Part shown: positions 13,130-23,193 of the stretch, in pieces
Numbering within the stretch: position 1 is the stretch's first letter
How the letters are laid out: each line of letters opens with the position of its first letter
Source: Maratus speciosus
Taxonomy: Eukaryota; Arthropoda; Arachnida; Araneae; Salticidae
Direction: 5' to 3'
NCBI GenBank assembly: GCA_963932465.1
Contig: OZ010786.1
Coordinates: forward strand, 535,745,073 to 535,809,072
Length of the DNA: 64,000 nt
Notes under the pieces: model-generated
What the model saw: the letters and a program-made list of their open reading frames with translations, nothing else
Database searches by the model: none
Told to the model about the DNA's origin: nothing
Program-made: the position numbers and the translations under genes

Positions 13130-13441
13130 GCCACCTTCATTCGTCGAAGAGGGAACTCACCTATCTTTTACCCCATTAGCAAATAACCATAGACAATTGT
13201 GAATGTCTCACAACAGTCCTCTATGCGTGCTGTTTCAGCAGCAGTTCAGAGGGCGTTCGCTGCTCAGCCCACCCATGCGTTGTGACTCTGAAATTGAAAT
13301 CATTTGCATAACACACTTATATTCTCTTTAATTTTCATCTTAATCGCTTCATTCCTTCATGTGTTGCAATTTTCACAAACATGAGTGTATTAACGTAGTC
13401 GGAGTTATAAACCAACAAACCTAGGTGGCGTATGTAAATTG

Positions 13442-13533
13442 TGAAACAGTGCATGTGCCTAATATGAAACAGCTTATGGTGCTAATGTGAGACAGTATAT
13501 GGAGCTAATATGAGATGATACTTGGGGATGTAA
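13442..13533. repeat. 23-bp minisatellite, four units
   Basis: Units beginning TGA(A/G)A(C/T) occur at 13442, 13465, 13488 and 13511, an exact 23-base period. The unit reads roughly TGARACAGTRYATGGNGCTAAT. A related inverted segment (TATCATATTAGCCCCATTGTA) occurs at about 14440-14460. Confidence 0.85.
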
Positions 13534-14258
13534 CAATACTGTTCTATTATCTAACTTAAAACATCCATAGATAATAAAACAAAAAGTCTTAATCTTTAAT
13601 TGTGTGTTTGTTTCAATATGGGATATCCTTAATGGCCTTATATCTGTTCTTTTTCTCTTTTTTCCAAGGTTAATTATATATTCTTTTATGTTTTTTACCG
13701 AAATCTAATCGAGTGATACGAAATGCTAGTTACTTAATTTAACGACTTTGTTTTGCGTGGGAAAGTGCTGTGACAAAAGACATGACATGATCAGCATGTA
13801 TTCATTTCTTTTCTTTCTTGTAATTTATACTTTATGATAATTACAATATTACTAGTTATAAAAATGCATTAGTAACAGTTGTTTAACAAAGTATTAATGG
13901 AAAATTAATCAAAAATCAAGGTTGCAAACTACATTTATCTTTTGTTTTATATTTCGATAACAATTGTTATACCTTTGTAAACTTATAAATTTACTGATAA
14001 ATCTCCATCAAAATATATGTGAATAATTTTCGAACTTTATTAAACCATTTTATCATTCAATGAATTAGGTAAGCGGTGCATTGTAGTGAGTTTTCAGAAG
14101 TATTTAATTGGATGTGTGAAAGAGTTTCTAAAATTCTCTTAAAAAGAAAGATTAAAAAAAAATTACATAATACACCAGAGCTATTAGACACGGGTCAACA
14201 TTCAGAATTTTTTCTAATTTATTGGAAAGTTACAATCAATTGATGACATTTTTATTCG

Positions 14259-14391
14259 CCAATCACAATTGCCCTATTTACCTCTAACCGAGCCCTCAAT
14301 TCTCTCAGCTACCAATCACATCTGCTCTCCAACGGTCGTTTGACATGCAACTGCCGAATTTTTGACGTCATTTGTAACTGCCCTATTTATA
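14259..14391 (+). promoter_or_regulatory. Promoter-like patch: CCAAT boxes, CRE, TATA
   Basis: In order on the plus strand are CCAATCAC (14259), CCAATCAC (14312), a full palindromic TGACGTCA (14363-14370) and TATTTATA (14384-14391). This spacing resembles a RNA polymerase II promoter. It sits in a patch that is less AT-rich than its neighbours (about 14240-14440). No downstream exon can be supported, so it could be the promoter of a transposable element or chance. Function is inference only. Confidence 0.35.
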
Positions 14392-14659
14392 GCTTACAGT
14401 CTCTTAAAACTAATGGTCTCTCACTTTAGATTCATAGCCGTATCATATTAGCCCCATTGTATTGGACTAATACATATTTTTTTTAAAATAATTAGATAAA
14501 TGAAAGGAAAAACAGTTCTTTTTAGTTTAGCCTAAAGTCAACTGATCACAAATAACTGAAAAAGTATAGTATTTTGTCTCATGTCATAGCAGAATGATAT
14601 TGCATAATTGAAACATTTTATAACAAGACGTATAATAATCATAAACAGATTAAGCATAA

Positions 14660-14849
14660 ATAATGCTATAAAATGTGATAAAATATCTTTATATAGATTG
14701 ACAAACGTGTCATCTGGGTAGTTGAATTTAATTTATTAGATGAAATCATGATTTTTCTATCATGAATGATTTTGAAAATGTCGCCGATTGTGAGATGAAA
14801 CGTTTGTCAATATAAATAAAGATATTTTATGAATTTTTATAGCATTATA
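14660..14849. mobile_element. Foldback/hairpin element, ~49-bp arms
   Basis: The left arm 14660-14708 (ATAATGCTATAAAA...TTGACAAACGT) and right arm 14800-14849 are inverted copies that match at most positions. A smaller inverted pair (AATCATGA / TCATGAATGATT) lies in the loop. Such short foldback elements are usually non-autonomous DNA transposons; no clear target duplication was found. Confidence 0.65.
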
Positions 14850-15198
14850 TAGCTTAAACTATTTTAGTTAAAATTAATAAAGTTATTTTTGTTTTACCTG
14901 ATTTCCGCAAAATTATTCATATATATTTTTTAACCTTTTATGTTACTTTATGAAATTTAAGTAAACACGATTATCGTTTTAATTATGTTGTCACAAAGGT
15001 TTTTGTTAAGAAATGTTTTACATTCTTAAACTGTCAAAAACCTTCAAAAATTCAAATATTTTCAAAAGTGACCTTGGATTCGAAGTGAATAAATTGTGAA
15101 CTAGTAGCAAATGTTAAAATTATTATTACTGGTTCTATTTATGTCAATTTTGGAAAATAAGATAGGAATGTATTGTCTCTTGATAATGTTTAGCAACA

Positions 15199-15210
15199 TT
15201 GAGCTTTTAT
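15199..15210. repeat. Target-site duplication, left copy
   Basis: The 12-base sequence ATTGAGCTTTTA here is repeated exactly at 18420-18431, on either side of the Penelope-like palindrome. This indicates that the whole palindrome entered as one insertion, or was rearranged inside one. Confidence 0.8.
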
Positions 15211-15291
15211 AAAAATAGCAAATAAAGCCTTTGTGCAACAATATTAAAAAGCAGAAAAACCAACGTTTAAAATGCACAAATAATATATAAA

Positions 15292-15338
15292 AAGCAGCAA
15301 ACAGCTGTTTCGAATCTACTAGCGAGATTCTTCTTCAG
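15292..15338 (-). ncRNA. Hammerhead-ribozyme-like motif, left copy
   Basis: On the minus strand the order is CTGAAGA, one A, stem GAATCT, loop CGCTAGT, stem AGATTC, then GAAAC and a short AGC..GCT hairpin. This matches the hammerhead core pattern CUGANGA-stem II-GAAA. Penelope-like elements are known to carry such ribozymes in their terminal repeats. One extra base before stem II and an unclear cleavage site leave activity in doubt. Confidence 0.6.
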
Positions 15339-15529
15339 TGCAAAAGGAACAGCGTGCTAGAAAAAACAAGGCTGAGCAAAATCATAGAAAGAGACGCGCT
15401 GGCTTTTATACTCTATGCGTGTGGCGAAGGCGCCGAAACAACCAATGAGAGAGAAGCAGTGGAAACGACTGGGTGGACAAGTAGCGACATCTACCGGAGA
15501 AGTAGAGAAAATAAACCGAAAAAGGGGAA

Positions 15530-16798
15530 TTAAATTAACGCTTTCCAAATACTTGGAAAATCTGGAGTACTAGATAAGTCATTGACTAAAGAGTGAGAAT
15601 TTTTAATGATATGGTAAGCTTCCCAAAAATCAAGATCAAGGTTAGAAGAACATTTTTGGATAATGATGGCTGAGGAAAAATCGAACCTATGTTGAGAAGA
15701 CCAAGAATGTTGAGCAATAGAAGAACGTTTGAGCTCCTGATTTTTAACATAAACTTCATGCTCTTTTAAACGAAATCTAAGAGCACGTTTAGTCTGACCA
15801 ATATAAGAAAGACCACACTGACAAGAGATCTGGTAAATGCCCCAATTATCTAGGCGATCAACGGGGTGTTTGAGATTTGAAAAAGGGATTTTATTAACAG
15901 GAGAAAAAATAACTTTAAAATCAAACCTTCATAGGATTTTAGCAACTTGCTGACTGATTTTAGGAAAAAATGGTAATACAACTGAAGTATTAGAGTTGGA
16001 ATTAGAATGCTTTTCAGAATGGTCGGATTTCATCAATTTCTTATAAATAGAATCGATAATATTAGAGGAATAACCACGATCGACAGCAATAGCTTTAAGG
16101 TAATTAAGTTCAGCACTAAGTAACTGAGGAGTGGAACAAATATTAGTAGCCCGAAAAACAAATGTATTGAAAGCAGCGAATTTCTGGTAAGGGGGATGAG
16201 AAGAATACCTGTGAGGTGGGAGACTGACAGCAAAAGGTTTACGAAACACGGTAGTCTGAAAGCCTTTTTCACAACGAATAACAAGGACATCCAGGAAAGA
16301 AAGACAGTTATTGGTCTCAATTTCAGAGGTAAATTGAATGCAGGGATCAATGGAATTCATAATAGAGAGAATATGATTAATATCCGAATTCATTTCAATC
16401 AGGACATAAACATCATCAACATAACGAACATAGAACGGAAATTTTAAGATTTCAAAAAGTTTGACCTCAAAATAGTGCATATAAATATCGCATGAAATTG
16501 GACTAAGAGGATTACCCATAGCCAAACCGTCAATCATACGGAAGAAATTACCATTGAAAACAAAAGTATTTTGCGACAAGCAAGCTCGAGTGAGAAGTAT
16601 AAGTTCCTCGATTTCAAAATAAGAGAAATGGAATTCACAAAGCCTTTTCTTGAGGCAATCTAAAGCCCCCTCAACCGGAACGTTTGTAAATAATGATTTA
16701 ACATCAAAAGAAACCATCATGTGACCCTGCGGCTTAAAATTGTGAAGTTTTTTAACAAAATCAAAAGAATTCTTAACAGTGAAACAGTTACTGCTCAA
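15530..16798 (-). pseudogene. Penelope-like RT-endonuclease, left copy
   Basis: This frame encodes the C-terminal two thirds of a Penelope-like protein. The reverse transcriptase copies RNA into DNA at a nicked target; the GIY-YIG domain makes the nick. Visible RT motifs are SFDVKSLFTNVP (motif A, Asp near residue 32 of this frame), GLAMGNPLSP (about 91-100) and YVDD (about 126-129, both catalytic Asp present). The frame is open from 16798 to 15929, where a TGA replaces an Arg codon (AGA in the right copy). Past that stop it continues in the same frame to a TAA at 15530. That part carries the endonuclease core GIYQISCQCGLSYIGQTKRA, then RLKEHE and a later WEAYH. The family usually has several hundred more N-terminal residues, all missing. 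The apparent start at 16798 is a TTG inside the truncated frame, not a real start. Confidence 0.9.
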
Positions 16799-16872
16799 AA
16801 GTGGGGAAAAAACAGAAACTAAATAACAGAAATTATATATTTAGTTTCTGTTTTTTCCACACTTTTGAGCAG
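16793..16872. repeat. Palindrome centre and 5' truncation junction
   Basis: The sequence TGCTCAAAAGTG.GG plus AAAAAACAGAAACTAAAT at 16793-16825 is inverted at about 16840-16872, leaving a spacer of only about 14 AT-rich bases. Both copies stop matching coding sequence at the same nucleotide region, so the two arms share one truncation point. Confidence 0.85.
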
Positions 16873-18132
16873 TAACTGTTTCACTGTTAAGAATTCTTTT
16901 GATTTTGTTAAAAAACTTCATAATTTTAAGCCGCAGGGTCACATGATGGTTTCTTTTGATGTTAAATCATTATTTACAAACGTTCCGGTTGAGGGGGCTT
17001 TAGATTGCCTCAAGAAAAGGCTTTGTGAATTCCATTTCTCTTATTTTGAAATCGAGGAACTTATACTTCTCACTCGCGCTTGCTTGTCGCAAAATACTTT
17101 TGTTTTCAATGGTAATTTCTTCCGTATGATTGACGGTTTGGCTATGGGTAATCCTCTTAGTCCAATTTTATGCGATATTTATATGCACAATTTTGAGGTC
17201 AAACTTTTTGAAATCTTAAAATTTCCGTTCTATGATCGTTATGTTGATGATGTTTATGTCCTGATTGAAATGAATTCGGATATTAATCATATTCTCTCTA
17301 TTATGAATTCCATTGATCCTGCATTCAATTTACCTCTGAAATTGAGACCAATAACTGTCTTTCTTTCCTGGATGTCCTTGTTATTCGTTGTGAAAATTGC
17401 TTTCAGACTACCGTCTTTCGTAAACCTTTTGCTGTCAGTCTCCCACCTCACAGGTATTCTTCTCATCCCTCTAACCAGAAATTCGCTGCTTTCAATACTT
17501 TTGTTTTTCGGGCTACTAATATTTGTTCCACTCCTCAGTTACTTAGTACTGAACTTAATTACCTTAAAGCTATTGCTGTCGATCGTGGCTATTCCTCTAA
17601 TATTATCGATTCTATTTATAAGAAATTGATGAAATCCGACCATTCTGAAAAGCATTCTAATTCCAACTCTAATACTTCAGCTGTATTACCATTTTTTCCT
17701 AAAATCAGTCAGCAAGTTGCTAAAATCCTAAGAAGGTTTGATTTTAAAGTTATTTTTTCTCCTGTTAATAAAATCCCTTTTTCAAATCTCAAACACCCCG
17801 TTGATCGCCTAGATAATTGGGGCATTTGCCAGATCTCTTGTCAGTGTGGTCTTTCTTATATTGGTCAGACTAAACGTGCTCTTAGATTTCGTTTAAAAGA
17901 GCATGAAGGTTATGTTAAAAATCAGGAGCTCAAACGTTCTTCTATTGCACAACATTCTTGGTCTTCTCAACATAGGTTAGATTTTTCCTCAGCCATCATT
18001 ATCCAAAAATGTTCTTCTAACCTTGATCTTGATTTTTGGGAAGCTTACCATATCATTAAAAATTCTCACTCTTTAGTCAATGACTTATCTAGTACTCCAG
18101 GTTTTCCAAGTATTTGGAAAGCGTTAATTTAA
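16865..18132 (+). pseudogene. Penelope-like RT-endonuclease, right copy
   Basis: Plus-strand partner of the left copy. The first frame (16865-17317) holds the RT motifs SFDVKSLFTNVP, GLAMGNPLSP and YVDD. At about 17318 one C is missing compared with the left copy (GATCCTGC against GATCCCTGC), so translation shifts and runs in the wrong frame to 17629. In the shifted frame the rest is open without stops to TAA at 18132. It covers the end of the RT, the linker and the endonuclease. Here the first endonuclease motif reads GIC rather than GIY (GICQISCQCG, then YIGQTKRA), a change of a conserved aromatic residue. The open frame beginning at 17626 is a fragment of this region starting with TTG. Upstream N-terminal sequence is absent, as in the left copy. 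The downstream 3' region contains a hammerhead-like motif. Confidence 0.9.
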
Positions 18133-18323
18133 TTCCCCTTTTTTGGTTTCTTTTCTCTACTTCTCCGGTAGATGTCGCTACTTGTCCACCCAGTCGTTTC
18201 CACTGCTTCTCTCTCATTGGTTGTTTCGTCGCCTTCGCCACCCGCATAGGGTATAAAAGCCAGCGCGTTTCTGTCTATGATTTTGCTCAGCCTTGCTTTT
18301 TCTAGCACGCTGTTCCTTTTGCA

Positions 18324-18369
18324 CTGAAGAAGAATCTCGCTAGTAGATTCGAAACAGCTATTTGCTGCT
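18324..18369 (+). ncRNA. Hammerhead-ribozyme-like motif, right copy
   Basis: Plus-strand twin of the motif at 15292-15338: CTGAAGA (18324-18330), GAATCT stem, CGCTAGT loop, AGATTC stem, GAAAC (18351-18355) and a short AGC-TATTT-GCT hairpin. The six-base stem II is perfect in both copies. The loop of the last hairpin differs between copies (TATTT here, TGTTT at the left) while its stem is kept. Confidence 0.6.
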
Positions 18370-18431
18370 TTTCATATAATATTTGTGCATTTTAAACGTT
18401 GGTTTTTCTGCTTTTTAATATTGAGCTTTTA

Positions 18432-21143
18432 ATTTACTATTGTATTTCGTAATTATTTGTAAGCAGGAAGATGAAAACTGCACTATTTTGTTCCAAAAAT
18501 GTAATAATTAATCATGTTAGATCATTGAATTAAAAATTGTTGTTTATACATAAGTCTGCTTTATTGTTCTGCTATTGTTATTCTGCTTTATTATTATAAC
18601 CCCTCAAAATTATAATTTTCAATAATTGGATTTCGCTATTTTGTTTATCTTATAACTTTGGAATGTATTTTTAAAATACTAAATGCTGTGATAGAAAATA
18701 TTTTCATTTATAATAATAAGTATATAACATTGTGTATGTGTGAGTGCGTGTGTTCTGTGTTCAGAAGAGGCACAAAAGGCTGAAAGATTTGGCTAGAAAC
18801 TAATTGTGTGTCCGACGTTATGAATCTCTAAACCAGTTTTTGGATCTTTATATAAGAATTTTTGGTTTAAATTCTCATGAGATTTTTAGTGTTTTTTCCC
18901 GTTTTATGAGGATTTTTATATATTGTTAAAAATAAGTGAATATTTTTGTATAATTTAGTAAATTTGTCATATTTCCAATAAATTTTATTGATAATCTGCA
19001 CAGTGATTTTCGAAAGCTTCGCAATTTATTTATAAGATTTTATCGCACATGCCTTGTATCGGCTTCTGGGGAAAGGTTTTACACGTAAAAAAGAATTCGG
19101 TTTATTCTTTTACACCAGTACAGCAAATTTTGTGCAACGCGATTTCTTAAATTTTCGAGAATTTTTATGAGATTTTTTCAGTATTCGGCAGAATAACCTG
19201 GTTTTACAGTTTGTATTTTTAAAGAATGTCTTAAGTCTTGATAGCTTTTAAATAAAATTTATACGAAAGTCGTAAAGCAACTTTTTAATTGTTTGTAAAT
19301 TATTATATAATATGGATTTCTTAGGGGTTTTTTTAGGTGATACTTTGATATTTATTGAAAGAATGTGTTTTCTTGTAGAGCAATGTAGTAATTGTTCTCT
19401 TTAGAGATCATTGAATTTTTCGCATTTTTTATGCGATTTGTAGTTTTTTCGCATTTCGTGTCAAATTTTTGATATTCATAAAATAAACCCCATTTTCGTC
19501 TGTTAACATAATATATTTTCTTTCCTAATTGACGATTTTTTAAATTTTTATCTCAACATTTATGCAATTTTGGGCCTTTTTTTAGCGTTCCGCTATGACA
19601 GTTTGGCATTCATAAAAGAAATACTGTTTGAAACTTTTATTTCAAAGTTTAAAATTTTGTCATCTGTGATTTTATAAATTTACGCGAAATTTTAATAATT
19701 TCGTGAAATATTCATAGTTTTTTTTTCTTGCTTCGTGGAGATTTCTTTAAATTCAAATATGAAATCCGTTTCAAGGTTTTAGACCAATATGAATTTTTTA
19801 TTGTCTGCTAGTTACTAATTTTAAGTGTCTTCTTATTTTTAGCCCTTTATCGCACAGATTATAAAACAATATCTTCTGAAACTAGGAGTAGAAATCAAAA
19901 ATGTTTTATTCTGCTGAGAGTAAAATTAAGTTGGTCGAATGAAAAATCGGTTCCAATTGTTACGTGAACGAAGATGATAATCATTTGAATTTAACTTGTG
20001 CAAAAAATATAATAATTTACGTTTCGTTTGGACCAAAACCATAGAAGAGGTGTACACTGATGTAGCCACTTTCCCACTTTGTCCACTTAGTCTTACTTAT
20101 TCGTTTAATTCTAGATTCGTTTGGAAAAAACTAATCTGCGACGCATGCGAATTTCGACTACTCTTTAATAAAACTGTGAAAGCTTACTTCATTATTACAA
20201 AGATACCCTTTAGGCAGTTAGATAAAATTAACATACATTATTCCAATTCTTTTCTTTTATAAATATAAATCGCGATGGATTTTCACTTAGATTTTTCTTA
20301 CTCAGCGCTATTTATTATAGTTTTTAGATCGAAGGAAAATTCTTTATTTTATTCAAATATTGCTGTGAAATGTAAATTTTATTACAAGAAAAAATATGCT
20401 TGTTTTTAAAATCCACAAGCAAAAATATATATTACACTAGAAAATACAACACTTCATAGCAGTATAAAGATTAAATTATTCATTTCTTTATTGTTTGAGA
20501 TGTCATAACAATACAAATATAGAAAAATATAATAAGAAAATCATTAACAAAACCAAGTAAAGTATAATTAATGTCCACCTGGCAATGCTTATTTATTTTC
20601 AAGGTGAAAGAGTATTCTTTATATTTAACAAAGAAACAATATATATTTTTTAAACATCAGAAATGTAGACGTTCTTAGTACAAATTGAGAATTGATCAAC
20701 GCAATTTCATTAACAATTCAAACACATATTTTTGTCATCATATGCGATTTTTATTTCATAATATGCTGTTCTACTACCATATCTCTTTGTAAATGTATCC
20801 ATACTATTCATTATTATGAACAAAGTCCGTTTTTCTTATTTTCCAGCGCGTTACGCATATAAATATTTATTGGAAAATGCAACGTTTTACCAAAATCTTA
20901 TCACATTTCTTTATTTGCTATGTTTTATTAAAAATTCCATCCTGGATATATTTTTCTGAATTTAAATATCATGAATAAAATATTTTTGCATCGGCTTGTT
21001 GGCTACTGCTTTACTATAAAATTATTCAGACTTTGTTTTGATTGTTTATAATTCTTGCCATTAAAAATATATGGTATTAAGTTTTTAAATGTAATGTAAA
21101 ACATAAAAATGTAGATTTTAATAAAGATGTCTTCATATTTTGC
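18432..21143. other. AT-rich stretch, no gene seen
   Basis: No supported gene. The open frame at 19996-20262 has no recognisable motif and a composition like its surroundings. Confidence 0.5.
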
Positions 21144-23193
21144 ACATTTTTCATTCAGTGCTAACTTTTCTTCATCATTTCATTCATACGTTTTTCCAGA
21201 TTTAACTTACTCATTTCTAAGGTATTCATGAAGCGATTTTCATTCATAAAAGCAGAAATTTTCCTCAAAGAAAAAAAAATGTTTTAAAATTTCTGATTTA
21301 AAAATTAAACTAGATATACATATTCTGGTACGTGATCTTTTCAGTTCAGAGCATCACCTTAAAAAATGACTTTTTATGAAAATGAGTTGGGGTTATTTTT
21401 TTTTTTCGAGTATGCCTTATGAGTATGCCTATATCGAGTATGGCCTTTCAAGAATCGTGAAAAATCAAGATAATGTTATTATTGAAATATGTCTCTATTG
21501 CAATCATCGTGAAATTTCATGCTAGTTATTTTTAAAATGTCTTATTGTCGGTGAAACGCTGTAATGGTAAATATTTGACCTTTTTTCAGTAAAAATCTGT
21601 ATGGTCGAAGAGGGGGAAATCGTCCACGTTAATAAAACTGATTTGAAAACATTCTTCAGCGTTTTATTCATACTTGTTTCCAATTTCAACTTACCTGCTT
21701 TCCGAGATATTCATAAAGCTATTTTCTGTCATAAAAGCAAGTGTTTTCCTCAAGGAAAAAAAAATATCATTTAAATGCCTGTTTTAATATTAAATAAGAT
21801 ATACATATACTGATACGTGACCTTTTCAGTTCAGAGCATCGTCTTAAAAATGACTATTTTAAGAAAATAAGTTGGGGTCATTTTTCTTTTCGAGTATCCC
21901 TTATGTTACAAGAATCGTGAAAAATCATGATAATGTTGTTATTCAAATAGTTCTATATTGCGATGCTCGTGAAATTTCATACTAGTTATTTTTGAAATGT
22001 CCAATTGTCGTGGAAAGCGGTAATGGTAAATATTTGACCTTTTTCAGTAAACATTTGAATGGGCGAAGAGAGGGAAACCGTCCACGTTAAGAAAACTGAT
22101 TTGGAAACATTCTTCAGCGTTTCATTTGTACCTGTTTCCAAGTTCAACTTGCCTGCTTTCCGAGATATTCATAAAGCTACTTTCGTTCGTAAAAGCAAGC
22201 GTTTTCCTCAAAGAAGAAATGAAGAAATAAAAAAATGAGATTCTGATTTGGGAACATCTTTCAGCGTTTCATTAATACCTGTTTATAATTTCAAGTTACC
22301 TTCTTTCCGAGATACTCATAAAGCTACTTTCATTCATAAAAGCAAGCGTTGACCTCAATGAAAAAAAAAAGAGTTTTAAAATGCCTGTTTTAATATTAAA
22401 CTAGATAAACTTTCACTGATATGTAATCTTTTCAAATCAGAACATCGTTTTAAAAAATTACTGTTTTAAGAAAATTAGTCGGGATTATTTTTTTTCGAGT
22501 ATGCTTTCTGTTACGAGAATCGTGAAAAATCATGATAATGTTATTATTCAAATAGGTCCCTATTGCGATCCTCGTGAAATTTCATGCTAGTTATTTTTGA
22601 GATGGATTATTGTCGGTGAAATGCGGTAATGGTAATTATTTGAACTTTTTTCAGTAAACATTTGTATTGTCGAAGATGGGGAAATCGTCCACGGGAAAAC
22701 TGAGTTGGAAGTATTCTTCAGTGTTTCATTTATACCTGTTTCCAATTTCAACTTACCTGCAGTCTGAAATTTTCAGGAAGCAATTTTTATTCGTAAAAGT
22801 AAACATTTTCCTCAAAGAAAGGAAAAAGGGTGGTAAAATGGCTGTTTTAATATTAAACTAGATATACATTTTCTGTTAGGTAATTTTTTAAATGCAGAAA
22901 AATTACTGTTCTACGAAAATGAGACTGGTTCATTTTTGAGTTAGTTTTTTTTTTTTTTTTCCGCTTATGTTTTACATTAAGAGACTCGTGAAAAATCATG
23001 ATAATCTTATTATTCAAATAAGTCTCATATTGCGAGCCTCATAAAGTAGATGCTAGTCTTATATTTTTCAAGTAATTCTTATTTTCGGTGAAAGATACAT
23101 TAGTAAATACTTGATATTTTTCCAGTTAACACTTGCAAGGTCGGAGAGGGGGGGGGGGGAGGAATCGTCCACTTATAAGAAAACTGAGTTGGA
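21144..23193. repeat. Tandem array of ~455-505-bp units
   Basis: A block reading about TTCTTCAGCGTTTCATT..TACCTGTTTCCAATTTC, then CTGCTTTCCGAGATATTCATAAAGC, then AAAAGCAAGCGTTTTCCTCAA recurs near 21150, 21650, 22105, 22254 and 22710, with a remnant at about 23190. Each full unit continues with TTCAGTTCAGAGCATC, GGGGTCATTTTT..CGAGTATGC, an AATCGTGAAAAATCATGATAATG block and GGTAATGGTAAATATTTGACC. The 149-base step between the third and fourth anchors means one unit lost most of its body. The open frames at 22667-22861 and 23133-23318 lie in equivalent unit positions and are not genes. Confidence 0.85.

Larger units (their letters stand above)
15211..18419. mobile_element. Penelope-like element, head-to-head palindrome
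   Basis: Two copies of one Penelope-like retroelement lie head to head. The left copy reads on the minus strand and the right copy on the plus strand, with 5' ends meeting at about 16826-16839. The arms are inverted repeats about 1.58 kb long and differ by only a few percent by eye. Both copies are 5'-truncated at the same point, just before the reverse transcriptase core. Both keep the core, the C-terminal GIY-YIG endonuclease and a 3' region with a hammerhead-like motif. The pair is flanked by a 12-bp duplication. The left end carries about 30 extra bases (15211-15240) absent from the right end; an asymmetric extension of this size next to the terminal repeat is a known feature of Penelope elements. 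Neither copy is intact. Confidence 0.9.

Noticed and set aside
12895..13179. 94-residue plus-strand frame
   Set aside because: It is antisense to the Tc1-like transposase relic, which explains the local composition.
16033..16350. Second minus-strand frame in the left Penelope copy, similar to the end of the 16865 frame
   Set aside because: An out-of-frame translation of the RT; the same residues appear in the right copy only because of its 1-bp deletion.
16196..16447. Plus-strand frame in the left Penelope copy
   Set aside because: Shadow of the minus-strand reverse transcriptase frame.
18114..18305. Frame in both Penelope arms (also 15357-15548 minus)
   Set aside because: Lies in the 3' region after the endonuclease stop; its conservation follows from the palindrome, and it has no protein motif.
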